Origin: Paraburkholderia susongensis
GTDB taxonomy: Bacteria > Pseudomonadota > Gammaproteobacteria > Burkholderiales > Burkholderiaceae
Assembly: GCF_900177725.1 (NCBI RefSeq)
Contig: NZ_FXAT01000007.1
Coordinates: 248,001-312,000, forward strand
Reading direction: 5' to 3'
Length of the DNA stretch: 64,000 nucleotides
Shown here: piece by piece, positions 17,891 through 28,685 of the stretch
Position numbering within the stretch: the first letter of the stretch is position 1
Layout: every line of letters begins with the position of its first letter
Made by a program: the position numbers and the translations under genes
Notes under the pieces: model-generated
What the model saw: only the letters and a program-made list of their open reading frames with translations
Told to the model about the DNA's origin: nothing
The model's database searches: none

Positions 17891-18811
17891 TTACTGCAAT
17901 TGCAGGCGCATGTCGAATGTCGCCGGCACGTGTGGCCGCGCGACGTGATGAGCCGGATCGAGCCGGCCCGCGAGGTGAGTGCAAGGTTCGACGCAAAGAA
18001 AGCGCTCGCCGGCGCGGTGATGCACGACGAGATGGCGCGCTTGCGGGCTTGTCAGCGTGACGCGCCGGCCGGTGTCGGGATAGTCGATCACCGCGTGCGC
18101 GGCTGCGCCGGTTTCGCAGAACCATGTGAAGGTTTCGCGCGGCAACGCGTCGGGTTGCAAGTCGACGAGCAGCGGGCTCGCGACAGGTTCACGTCGCGCT
18201 GGAAGTCCTTTGCTGCTTTCGCTTGCATGCCATCTTGCCGTGACCTGCGCCGTTGCGTGAACCGCGCCGTTGAGCGCGAAGTAGGGATGAAAGCCGCAGC
18301 CTAGCGGCATCGGCCCGGCGGACTCGTTGAGCACGGCAAGGTGCAGCGAGATGCCTTGAGTGTCGAGTTCCACCGTGAGTTGCGCGCGATAGCTCCACGG
18401 CCATGCGGCAGTCGCGGCGAACGCATGCGTCATGACGCAGCGTGTCGCCGATGCGCTTTCAACCTGCCACATGCAGCGCAAGCCCCAACCGTGCAGCCAC
18501 GCGGACGCATCGGGCGCGGCGACTTCGATGGCCGCATCGTTCCACGTGAGGGTATTGCGCGGGAATTTGTTGGCGAACGGCAGCATCGAAAAGCAGCCCG
18601 CGCGTTGCCAGCGATCGGGCTCGAAGCCGCACGGCTCGACCGGAACGAGATAGTCGAACGGCGCACCGTGAGCGCCGTGATGGCGCAGACAGCCGAGCCG
18701 CGCGCCGAGCGACGGATGCAGTTGCGCTTCGAGCGCGCCGCAAGCGAGCATCACGCGTGCACCGTCCGTGCCGCTACCACCGCCGTGGCCGATTGAAGAA
18801 CCGTGCGGCAT
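17891..18811 (-). CDS. Aldose 1-epimerase (galactose mutarotase family)
   Basis: 306 residues. Family blocks are GARLGCLRHHG, FSMLPFANKFPRNTLTW (substrate-binding NR...), LHGWGLRCMWQV (His of the active site in HGWG), PLGCGFHPYFAL (second active-site His) and FLCVEPCTHLAG (catalytic Glu in CVEP). The enzyme interconverts alpha and beta anomers of an aldose. It begins 38 nt after the dehydratase stop and probably shares its transcript, so it may prepare the sugar or sugar-acid for the same pathway. The gene ends 140 nt before the LacI gene on the same strand. Confidence 0.85.
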   Translation of the reverse strand: MPHGSSIGHGGGSGTDGARVMLACGALEAQLHPSLGARLGCLRHHGAHGAPFDYLVPVEPCGFEPDRWQRAGCFSMLPFANKFPRNTLTWNDAAIEVAAPDASAWLHGWGLRCMWQVESASATRCVMTHAFAATAAWPWSYRAQLTVELDTQGISLHLAVLNESAGPMPLGCGFHPYFALNGAVHATAQVTARWHASESSKGLPARREPVASPLLVDLQPDALPRETFTWFCETGAAAHAVIDYPDTGRRVTLTSPQARHLVVHHRAGERFLCVEPCTHLAGRLDPAHHVARPHVPATFDMRLQLQ

Positions 18812-18849
18812 GTGTCACGCGGCTTGACGGATTGCGTGCGGGCGCAACA

Positions 18850-20121
18850 TCAATAACGCGGCTTTTTCGCGATCCATTCGGGACGCAGCTTGCGCATTTG
18901 CGCGGCGTCGTTGCGCTGCGTAATGCCGCATTCCAGATAGCGCTCGTGCAGCGCGCGCAACGCGTCGCGGTCGAGTTCGACGCCGAGCCCCGGCGCATCG
19001 GTGAGCATCACGCAGCCGCCCTCGATCGCGATCTTGCCGCCTTTGAGAATCTCGTCCTCCTGCCACGGATAGTGCGTGTCGCACGCGTAGGTGAGGTTGG
19101 GCACCGCCGCGGCGAGATGCGACATCGCCATCAGGCTGATGCCGAGGTGCGAGTTCGAATGCATCGACAGGCCGAGGCCGAACGTGTCGCACATCGTCGC
19201 GAGCGTTTGCGTCGCGCGCAGGCCGCCCCAGTAGTGATGATCCGACAGCACGATCTGCACGCCGTTGAGCGCGATGTTGCGGCGGAATTCATCCATGCTC
19301 GTGACGACCATGTTGGTGGCGAGCGGCAGACCCGTTGCGCGATGCAGTTGCGCCATGCCCTCGAGGCCCGGCGTCGGATCCTCGTAATACTCGAGATCGC
19401 CTTCGAGCAGTTTGGCGATGCGGATCGACGTTTCGAGCGACCAGTTCGCGTTCGGGTCGATTCGCAGCGGATGATCCGGAAACGCGCGCTTGAGCGCCTT
19501 CAGGCTGGCGACCTCGATCTCCGGGTCGAGCGCGCCGGCCTTGAGCTTGATGCTGCCGAAACCATGGCGCTCGATCATCGTGCGCGCCTGCTCGACGATC
19601 TGCTCGGGGGTGAGCGCCTCGCCCCAGCTATCGGGCCGGTACGAAGGATCGACGTCGCTCGCGAGCTTGAAGAACAGGTACGCCGAAAACGGCACCTGGC
19701 GGCGCACCGCGCCACCTAGCAACTCATGCAGCGGCAAGCCGAGCGAGCGCGCCTGCAGATCGAGCAGCGCGACTTCGAACGCGCCGAAGATTTTCTGCTC
19801 CGCCTTGTCCAGTTGCGAGCCGGGCGCAAGATCGATCTCGACGGCGTTGGTTTGTGGCGCGCCGGCCGACAGCGCCGCGTGCACCTGCCGCGCCGCGCCG
19901 TTCAGATCGAACGGACTGAGTCCGCGCAGGCGGTCCTTGACCTGCAGCAGGCCGTCGAGCACAGGCTTGTCGCCATACGTTTCGCCAAGGCCGATGAGGC
20001 CGTTGTCGGCTTCGATCTCGATGATCGAGCGCAGCGCGAACGGTTCATGCACGCCGCTCGCATTGAGAAGCGGCGGGTCGCTGATGGCGATGGGTGTGAC
20101 GCGGACGGAAACGATCTTCAT
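18850..20121 (-). CDS. Glucarate dehydratase-family enolase superfamily enzyme
   Basis: 423 residues from the ATG at 20121 (aagga upstream; an in-frame ATG 18 nt earlier lacks a site). Enolase-superfamily residues are visible: KLK at 192-194 (catalytic Lys), metal ligands D222 (RIDPNAN), E247 (YYEDP) and N270 (ATNMVV), D294 in SDHHYWGG, and the catalytic His in MHSNSHLGIS near 321. This pattern is that of glucarate/galactarate-type dehydratases, which remove water from an acid sugar to give a 5-keto-4-deoxy acid. The context of an SDR, alginate-lyase-like protein and MFS carrier fits breakdown of a uronate or aldarate. The exact substrate is not certain. Confidence 0.85.
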   Translation of the reverse strand: MKIVSVRVTPIAISDPPLLNASGVHEPFALRSIIEIEADNGLIGLGETYGDKPVLDGLLQVKDRLRGLSPFDLNGAARQVHAALSAGAPQTNAVEIDLAPGSQLDKAEQKIFGAFEVALLDLQARSLGLPLHELLGGAVRRQVPFSAYLFFKLASDVDPSYRPDSWGEALTPEQIVEQARTMIERHGFGSIKLKAGALDPEIEVASLKALKRAFPDHPLRIDPNANWSLETSIRIAKLLEGDLEYYEDPTPGLEGMAQLHRATGLPLATNMVVTSMDEFRRNIALNGVQIVLSDHHYWGGLRATQTLATMCDTFGLGLSMHSNSHLGISLMAMSHLAAAVPNLTYACDTHYPWQEDEILKGGKIAIEGGCVMLTDAPGLGVELDRDALRALHERYLECGITQRNDAAQMRKLRPEWIAKKPRY

Positions 20122-20357
20122 GGGTGCGGATTCCTTCATCGATGGACGGCGCAGGCGCTTTCGCCCGACGCAAGGATAACGATTTCCTATTCTAGCCAAC
20201 GAAAAAGCGCGAGTAAATACAGTCGAGCATAGCAAGCGCCGTGACTTTCCCGATGTCTACGCGTAAAACTGGTATTTTAGGCCTTTATCGGTATTTATCC
20301 TGATCCTGAAAAATAGGGAAACCGTTTGACTTGTCACGATATTGTCCATAAAGTTAA

Positions 20358-20371
20358 GGAAAACGTTTTCC
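20358..20371. promoter_or_regulatory. Perfect LacI-type operator palindrome
   Basis: GGAAAACGTTTTCC is a perfect 14-bp palindrome with the central CG typical of LacI-family operators. It lies 42 nt before the SDR start and about 240 nt before the divergent dehydratase start, so repressor bound here could control both transcripts. Confidence 0.75.
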
Positions 20372-20412
20372 CTGATATGGGCTTCCAAGCGATAATTCAA
20401 CGGACAGGAACG

Positions 20413-21165
20413 ATGCAGATTCAATTCGATTTCGGTGGGAAGGTCGTGGTGGTGACCGGCGCGAGCGGCGCCATCGGCATGGCGATCGCCCGGCACTTCC
20501 ATCGTGCCGGGGCGCACGTGATCGCGGCGGGGCGGCGCGCGGACGCGCTCGAGACGCTCGCGGCGCAGCTCGGCGAGCGCTGCGAGATCGTGGCCGGCGA
20601 TCTCGCGCGCGAGGAGCATCGGCAGGACATCGCCGCGCGCGCGCAACGGCGCGGCGGCCTCGACATTCTGATCAACAACGCCGGCATGACGCAGACAAAG
20701 GTGCCGTCGCTCGAAACCAGCCTCGACGATTTCGACCGCATCTTCGACGTGAACCTGCGCGCGACGTGGGCGTTGAGTCTCGACGCGATCCGCGGCTGGA
20801 TCGCGCGCGAGCACCGGGGCGTGATCGTCAACGTGTCGTCGCCGGGCGCGCAGCGCGCGCATCGCAACAACGCGATCTACGACATGACGAAGGGCGGCAT
20901 CGACGCGCTCACGCGTTGCCTCGCTACCGATTTCGGCCGCCACGGCATTCGCGTCAACGCGATCGCGCCTGCGCAGATTCCGCATTCGCACGTGCGCGAA
21001 GTCGATCCCGCGGCCGCGCGCGGACTGCCGCTGCCGCGTCACGCCGACCCCGACGAAGCGGCGGCGCCCGTGCTGTTTCTCGCATCGGATGCGGCGTCGT
21101 TCATCACCGGGCACGTGCTGCCTGTCGACGGCGGGCTGCTCGCGCAATTGCGCACGGTGGCCTGA
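20413..21165 (+). CDS. Short-chain dehydrogenase/reductase
   Basis: 250 residues. The ATG at 20413 follows aggaa, and the cofactor motif TGASGAIG begins at residue 15. NNAG, the catalytic Ser region (NVSSPGAQRAH), YDMTKGG (Tyr/Lys pair) and IRVNAIAPAQIP are all present; the protein ends with the usual PVDGG. The family oxidises or reduces a secondary alcohol with NAD(P). It is divergent from the dehydratase and first in a run with the lyase-like and MFS genes, so it probably acts on an intermediate of the same uronate route. Confidence 0.88.
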   Translation: MQIQFDFGGKVVVVTGASGAIGMAIARHFHRAGAHVIAAGRRADALETLAAQLGERCEIVAGDLAREEHRQDIAARAQRRGGLDILINNAGMTQTKVPSLETSLDDFDRIFDVNLRATWALSLDAIRGWIAREHRGVIVNVSSPGAQRAHRNNAIYDMTKGGIDALTRCLATDFGRHGIRVNAIAPAQIPHSHVREVDPAAARGLPLPRHADPDEAAAPVLFLASDAASFITGHVLPVDGGLLAQLRTVA

Positions 21166-21293
21166 GGTTTCGTCAGCGGGTTGGCCTGCATCGGAACCGG
21201 TCGCGTAGAGGAGTTTCGCCGTTGGGTGTGGATGTGAGCGTTGGCATTCGTTGCTGCTTCCAATCTTCTGATGCTGGTGTTCGGGACTGGTTT

Positions 21294-21321
21294 GAACGAC
21301 TCGGTATGAACGACTCGGTAT
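21294..21321. repeat. 14-bp tandem duplication at the lyase start codon
   Basis: Two perfect copies of gaacgactcggtat. The second copy overlaps the lyase ATG (21320). The first supplies an ATG at 21306 whose five-codon frame (MNDSV) stops with a TGA overlapping the lyase ATGA. Confidence 0.8.
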
Positions 21322-22477
21322 GAATGACGCAAGCAATCTACCTTTGGCATCGCGCCGCCGTTTGTTCGGTGCGCTTGCAGCGTGGCCGGCGTTCTGCGCG
21401 TTGAGTGCGGCAGGGGCGCTCGCGCCGCTGAACCGGGCATATGCGCAGAGCGCGGGTGCCGGTTCGCAAGCGGATTCGCGTCATTCCGCTACCTTCGTGC
21501 TGTCGTCTGCGGAGCGTGCGGCGCAGATCCGCGAACGCGTGCCGGCCGATCTCGCGGCGGCGCTGCGCAGCAAGGCACAAGCGACTCTCTCGCGTGCGCC
21601 GCGGCCGCGCGCCGTCGTTCACACGCAAGGCTTGCTGCCGCACGAGCAGGATCACGATGCGAGCCTGCTCGCGCGGGAGGACTGGCACGACACGCTGCTG
21701 CAGGCGCTCGCGTTCACGGTGAGCGCAGACGCGGGTCACACGGAGGTTCACGCGGACAAGGCGGTGGCCTATCTCGAAGCATGGCTGCCCATCTACGCGT
21801 CGTCGTCGAATCCCGTCGACGAAGCCGAACTGGTCGACCTGCTGTTCGGCTTCGACCTCGTGCAGGCGCGCCTGCCTGCCGTGACGCTCGGCGAGGCGCG
21901 CGCGCTCGGCCGGCGGATGGCGCAGGGCTATCTCGGCGAACGGCGCGTCGGTGATCCGAGCACGGGGCTCAACAACTGGCAGAGCCATCGCGTGAAGCTC
22001 GCAACGGCCGGTGCGTTTCTCGCGGGCGACGCCGCACTGATCGCAACTGCGCGTGAAGTCTTCTTCGCGCACGTGATCCGCAACATCGACGCGAACGGCG
22101 TGACTTACGATTTCGGTCAGCGCGACGCGATGCATTACGTCGTCTACGATCTGCAGCCGCTGATCGTCGCGGCGTCGATTGCGGCGGCTCACGGCGAGGA
22201 CTGGTACGGCGCACCGCAGGCGCAGGGCCGGCTCGCCGCCGCGTTGCACTGGCTCGAACCGTACGCGGCGGGCAAACTGCCGCACGAAGAATTCGTGCAC
22301 AGCAGCGTGCGTTTCGACGCCCGGCGGGCGGCGGCGCACGTCGAAGGCTATGCGGGGCCGTGGCGGCGCGGCGAGGCAGCGGACCTCTACTGGATGGCCG
22401 CCCGGCTCGACGCGCGCTTCGCGCCGCTGGCCGCTATGCTCGACCCACAATTAACGACGCGCGCGCTCTTCGCCTGA
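21320..22477 (+). CDS. Alginate lyase-like (PL5-type, alpha/alpha barrel) exported protein
   Basis: 385 residues. The N-terminus has SRRRLFGAL before a hydrophobic stretch and AYAQS, which may be a Tat or Sec signal. In the mature domain, LNNWQSHRVKLATAGAFLAGD aligns with the Asn/His region of the alginate lyase superfamily helical barrel, and YDFGQRDAMHYVVYDLQPL is a second family block. By family knowledge such proteins cleave polyuronates or related polymers by beta-elimination. It sits between the SDR and MFS genes (34 nt to the MFS), so it could feed oligouronides to that pathway. The active site is only partly recognisable. Confidence 0.7.
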   Translation: MNDASNLPLASRRRLFGALAAWPAFCALSAAGALAPLNRAYAQSAGAGSQADSRHSATFVLSSAERAAQIRERVPADLAAALRSKAQATLSRAPRPRAVVHTQGLLPHEQDHDASLLAREDWHDTLLQALAFTVSADAGHTEVHADKAVAYLEAWLPIYASSSNPVDEAELVDLLFGFDLVQARLPAVTLGEARALGRRMAQGYLGERRVGDPSTGLNNWQSHRVKLATAGAFLAGDAALIATAREVFFAHVIRNIDANGVTYDFGQRDAMHYVVYDLQPLIVAASIAAAHGEDWYGAPQAQGRLAAALHWLEPYAAGKLPHEEFVHSSVRFDARRAAAHVEGYAGPWRRGEAADLYWMAARLDARFAPLAAMLDPQLTTRALFA

Positions 22478-22511
22478 ACCGGCGCGACGCACGGAGACAC
22501 GAGGTAAGGAC

Positions 22512-23822
22512 ATGACTATCAAGGTAAAAGGGCTGCGCTGGTGGATGATCGGGCTGCTCACGCTCGGCACGATCACCAACTATCTCGCGCGCAGTTCGCT
22601 GAGCGTCGCCGCTCCCACGGTGATGCATCACCTGAATATTTCGACGCAACAGTACGGGTGGATCACGGGGGCGTTTCTCATCATGTATCCGATCGGCGCA
22701 CCGCTGACCGGCTATCTGATGGATCGCATCGGCCTGCGCATGGGGTTTCTGCTGTGCGGCGTCCTGTGGTCGCTGATCTGCATGGCGCACGGATTCGCCG
22801 AGGGCTGGGTGGGCCTGCTCCTCCTGCGCGGTGCGCTCGGTCTCGTGGAGGCGGCCTTCATCCCGGGCGGCATGCGCGCCGCGACATACTGGTTCCCGGC
22901 ACAGGAACGGGGCACGGCCGCCGGCGTGTTCAACCTCGGCACGTCGACGGGCGCGATTCTCGCGCCGCCGCTGATCGCGTGGTCGATCCTGCACTACGAC
23001 TGGCACATCGCGTTCATGATCGTCGGTGCGTTTGGGTTGGCATGGGCCGTTTTGTGGCTGTTGTTGTACCGTCATCCGGACCGCCATCCGGCGTTGTCGA
23101 AAGAGGAGGCGGCCTATATCGACGCGACCCAGGAGCAGGCCGGGAGCCCCAGTCGGGCCGCCCACGCCGGCGAGGGCCAGCCGCCGAAGCTCTTCGAGAT
23201 CCTGAAGCAACGCAATTTCTGGGGCATCGCACTGCCGCGTTTCTGCGCCGATCCGGTGTGGGGCACGCTCGGCTACTGGATGCCGCTCTATCTCTATCAG
23301 GCGCGCGGTTTCGACCTGAAGGCGATCGCGCTCACGGCGTGGCTGCCGTTCGTCGCCGCCGATCTCGGCTGCATGGTCGGTGGTCCGTTGTCGGCGTGGT
23401 TGAAGCGCCGTTTCGACGTGCCGCTCGTCAACGGCAAGCGGATCGCGTTCACGATGGCCGCCTGCCTGATGACGGGGATGGCCGGCGTCGGCTTCGTGCA
23501 CAGCCCGGCGATGGCGGTGTTCCTGCTATGCCTCGGCGGCTTCGCGCATCAAACGTTGTCGATTACCGTGATCTCGATGTCCGCCGATCTGTTTCCGCGC
23601 CGCGAAGTCGGCACCGTCACGGGGCTCGCCGCGCTGGTGGCGGGGCTCGGCAACTTTGCGTTCACGATGACGATGGGCTGGTTCGTGGGCCGCGTGGGCT
23701 ACGCGCCGTTCTTCGTCGCGCTCGGCTTCGGCGATCTGATCGGCGCGACGATCCTCTGGACGCTCGTGCGCCGCAACGAAACCCCGCAACCGGAAGCTTC
23801 GGCGCGGCAGGCACGGGCCTGA
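22512..23822 (+). CDS. Major facilitator superfamily transporter, hexuronate/anion:cation symporter type
   Basis: 436 residues with 12 predicted TM helices. The signature LMDRIGLRMGFLLCGVLWSL is the loop 2-3 motif of the MFS, and TNYLARSSLSVAAPTV with GWITGAFLIMYPIG is typical of the ACS family (hexuronate and glucarate carriers, ExuT/GudP-like). It imports an acid sugar with protons across the inner membrane. The gene directly follows the lyase-like gene. This supports the uronate or aldarate assignment for the cluster. Confidence 0.88.
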   Translation: MTIKVKGLRWWMIGLLTLGTITNYLARSSLSVAAPTVMHHLNISTQQYGWITGAFLIMYPIGAPLTGYLMDRIGLRMGFLLCGVLWSLICMAHGFAEGWVGLLLLRGALGLVEAAFIPGGMRAATYWFPAQERGTAAGVFNLGTSTGAILAPPLIAWSILHYDWHIAFMIVGAFGLAWAVLWLLLYRHPDRHPALSKEEAAYIDATQEQAGSPSRAAHAGEGQPPKLFEILKQRNFWGIALPRFCADPVWGTLGYWMPLYLYQARGFDLKAIALTAWLPFVAADLGCMVGGPLSAWLKRRFDVPLVNGKRIAFTMAACLMTGMAGVGFVHSPAMAVFLLCLGGFAHQTLSITVISMSADLFPRREVGTVTGLAALVAGLGNFAFTMTMGWFVGRVGYAPFFVALGFGDLIGATILWTLVRRNETPQPEASARQARA

Positions 23823-23949
23823 ACCGCAGGTGACGCAGGTGGCGCGCGGCTGCCGATAAACACAACAGACACAACGCACGCCGCGCGCCGTTATCGGAGT
23901 AACTCACATGCAGGAGACGCAATGAGAACAATATATTTCGCAATACTAA

Positions 23950-23967
23950 ATTCAGGATCACCTGAAT
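23950..23967. promoter_or_regulatory. Inverted repeat upstream of the second porin
   Basis: attcaggatcacctgaat has perfect 7-bp arms around a 4-nt centre and lies 56 nt before the porin ATG. It differs from the LacI palindrome, so another regulator is likely. Confidence 0.5.
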
Positions 23968-24022
23968 CGATGAGCGAGATGCAGCAGACCATGAATCGGG
24001 TTGGAGTCTAATAAGGAAAAAA

Positions 24023-25222
24023 ATGATGAAGCAAAAGGTTATTGGAGCTTGCCTGCTGTGTGCCGCAGGCGCGATTTCGTCAACGGCGATGGCGCAGTCC
24101 AGCGTCACCATGTATGGGCTGATCGATACTGGCATTGCCTATGTCAGTAATCAGAAGGGAAATTCGAATCTGGAGATGGTGCAAGGCGTCAAGAATGGCA
24201 GCCGGTTCGGATTCACGGGGCAGGAAGACCTGGGTGGCGGAACCCAGGCCATCTTCACCTTGGAAGGGGGCTTCAATAGCATTACCGGAGCGCAGGGCGC
24301 AACGGGATATATGTTCAATCGCCAGGCGTTCGTGGGGGTAGCCAACGAGACCTACGGAACGCTCACGGCAGGCCGTCAATACACGCCTTATTTTTATACG
24401 GTAGGCGCGTTGTCGGGACTGGGCGGCGGCAGCCCGCTCACGGGCTGGGCGGGCGCGCATCCTGGTGACATCGACGGCATGGATACGGGGCTTAGAATCA
24501 ATAATTCCGTCATGTATACATCGCCTGACATAAGAGGTTTTCAGGCCAGAGCCATGTATGCGCTTGGCGGCGTCGCGGGCGATATATCGGCGGATCACGT
24601 GTACGGTGCGTCCTTGATGTACAGCAATGGTCCGTTCGAAGGCGCCGTTGGTTTCAACCAGATAAACAACAGCGGCAAGAATCTGCTGGCAAGCCCGACG
24701 TTGGGCAATTTCGCGAGCAGCGCGGTGAACAGCGGCTATATGTCCGCGCAAGACGCGCGGGTGATCGGCCTGTCGGCCCGCTACGCGTTCGGCAAACTGA
24801 TGGTGGGCGTGAGCGGTTCCAACGTCAGCTATACGCCGGGCGCCGAGTCGCTATTTACGGACAAGGCGATATTCAATACCGCGGCGGTATTCACCGCCTA
24901 TAAACTGGGTAATCTGCTTTTGGGCGCGGGCTATGCTTATACCCGCGCCACAGAGGCAAATGGCATCAAGGACGCCGCCAACTACAACCAGATTACCCTC
25001 GGGCAACTCTATTCGGTCTCAAAGCGGACGAGGTTGTATTTCCTCCAGGCCTATCAGCGGGCTGGCGGGCAAACCTTGTATGCGCCAGCGGTTTCGACGG
25101 GCACCCCTGCCGTGCCTGTCATTCAGGACGCGGTGGCGACCATCGGTGATGGACAAAACAGCACGCCGTCCTCGGGACGCAATCAGTTCACCATCGTGGC
25201 GGGGATTCAGCATACGTTTTAA
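24023..25222 (+). CDS. Trimeric porin (Gram-negative porin family)
   Basis: 399 residues. A taaggaaa site precedes the tandem ATGs at 24023 and 24026, so either could be used. The signal peptide ends STAMAQS, and the mature protein starts SSVTMYGLIDTGIAYVS. GSRFGFTGQEDLGGGTQAIF and the final Phe (GIQHTF) are standard. It lies downstream of the MFS gene and may let the sugar-acid or oligomer through the outer membrane. Base composition is less G+C-biased than in the neighbouring MFS gene, which is common for porins. Confidence 0.94.
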   Translation: MMKQKVIGACLLCAAGAISSTAMAQSSVTMYGLIDTGIAYVSNQKGNSNLEMVQGVKNGSRFGFTGQEDLGGGTQAIFTLEGGFNSITGAQGATGYMFNRQAFVGVANETYGTLTAGRQYTPYFYTVGALSGLGGGSPLTGWAGAHPGDIDGMDTGLRINNSVMYTSPDIRGFQARAMYALGGVAGDISADHVYGASLMYSNGPFEGAVGFNQINNSGKNLLASPTLGNFASSAVNSGYMSAQDARVIGLSARYAFGKLMVGVSGSNVSYTPGAESLFTDKAIFNTAAVFTAYKLGNLLLGAGYAYTRATEANGIKDAANYNQITLGQLYSVSKRTRLYFLQAYQRAGGQTLYAPAVSTGTPAVPVIQDAVATIGDGQNSTPSSGRNQFTIVAGIQHTF

Positions 25223-25251
25223 CCCGCCGGCATGGGCATGGCCTTGTAAAG

Positions 25252-25317
25252 CGCCGGAGCAGAGATCCATCGCCGTTCATGGCCGGGCGCATGGATCTTC
25301 GACCTCCGGCGTTTTTT
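25252..25317 (+). terminator. Rho-independent terminator after the porin
   Basis: Arms cgccggag and ctccggcg enclose a second inner stem (agatccat/atggatct), and the outer arm runs into six T residues. Confidence 0.85.
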
Positions 25318-25661
25318 ATGGCAATTCCTGGCCAAACCGGTCAACACCCGATCGGGCGGCGGTCATCCTGCCCGGATGGAATCCGGTATACGCTCGAAGT
25401 CATCTATAAGATATCTGTCTTAAGACATAGGTAATCGGCCGCAAAGCCTTATCTGGCGGGGATTGACCTCTTTTGGCAGGGTCTGGGGACCTGTTTGTTT
25501 TGCAAGCGGATAGAGGAAAACACGCATATACTCACGGTCTGGCTGCAACACGAGGGCCGCGGGTTGCGTCGTGCCGCACTGCGCCGTAGCCGCCGCGCCG
25601 CGATCGCGCTGGCTCCGCATTGCCAACGCTCTGTCTATCACCTCTTAGCAAAGCATCAATC
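25318..25661. other. Gene-free stretch upstream of icd
   Basis: About 340 nt that should contain the icd promoter and leader. TTGACC at 25464 could be a -35 element, but I could not pair it with a convincing -10 element. No gene or repeat was seen. Confidence 0.45.
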
Positions 25662-27890
<2,229 letters not shown>

Positions 27891-28027
27891 GGCTGCGTTA
27901 GCGCGGGCGTTTGATGGCTGAGGTGGTGAGCGCTGCGGTGGCAACCGCGGTGGCCGCTCCGATGGCCGTCAAAGCCGCGCGGTAAGCACGCGAGCACGCG
28001 GCCCGGCCGCAAACAGGGCAGCAAGTA

Positions 28028-28060
28028 CGACAATGGCGCTTTCGAGCGCCATTGTCGTTT
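28028..28060 (+). terminator. Rho-independent terminator after icd
   Basis: 13-bp perfect stem cgacaatggcgct / agcgccattgtcg closed by a ttcg tetraloop and followed by ttt. It lies 138 nt after the icd stop. Confidence 0.85.
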
Positions 28061-28099
28061 CTGCTGTCACTGCTACGTCGCCATCGGCCATACCTGTCC

Positions 28100-28327
28100 T
28101 TACACGTGAACGATTTCCCAATCGGCGAGCTTTTCCGGGAATTCGAGCATCGACGTGTCGAGTTCGGACAGATGCTCGCAATTCAAGCCGCGCGCGAGGT
28201 CGTCGGCTGCCTGTTGCGGGCTCGGAAATTCACCGAGCGTTTCGTTGCCGTAGGTGGCCTCCCAGCCGTCCTGTCCCGGCAGAATGTAGAACGCTCCCTG
28301 CGTCGAACCAAAGCGAAAGCCTTTCAT
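28100..28327 (-). CDS. Small conserved-looking hypothetical protein
   Basis: 75 residues from the ATG at 28327, which has a gggag site 5-6 nt upstream. The sequence is soluble, with MKGFRFGSTQGAFYIL, then FPSPQQAADDLARGLNCEHL and a C-terminal LADWEIVHV. There is no signal peptide or TM segment. Balanced composition and a good ribosome site argue for a real gene. I do not recognise the family. It ends about 40 nt from the icd terminator and is transcribed towards it. Confidence 0.6.
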   Translation of the reverse strand: MKGFRFGSTQGAFYILPGQDGWEATYGNETLGEFPSPQQAADDLARGLNCEHLSELDTSMLEFPEKLADWEIVHV

Positions 28328-28685
28328 TTTTGTCTCCCAGTTGCCAATAAAAAACCGCGGTTCGTGACGGCTTCTTCGCAATCTGTGGGATTTGGGCGGG
28401 CCGTGTTTCTCTGCCCCCTCAAATCCGACTGCATGAAGCGCGTGCTCTTGTGAAAGAGTCTACGTCAGCGGGCAATCGGGCAAGCAGGCGTCAAACGGTT
28501 CTTTGCATTAAAAATTGTTGTTTAAAAACAATGAATTATGATCTTAATTTTGCGATGTGCAACGTTGGGCGACATTGCGAAATGACGAATTTGTGCCACG
28601 CACCACGACTTTTTACGAAGCAAGGCATTGTTTCGTATCGTGAAAATTGGGGGCCGCGCGATGCGTGAAATGTCGAGCAGCCGGG
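28328..28685. other. Gene-free, AT-rich stretch
   Basis: About 350 nt without a supported gene. The part from ~28495 to 28640 is markedly AT-rich for this genome and contains an inverted attgtt/aacaat pair around 28516-28534. It may be promoter DNA or a remnant of foreign sequence. Confidence 0.4.
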
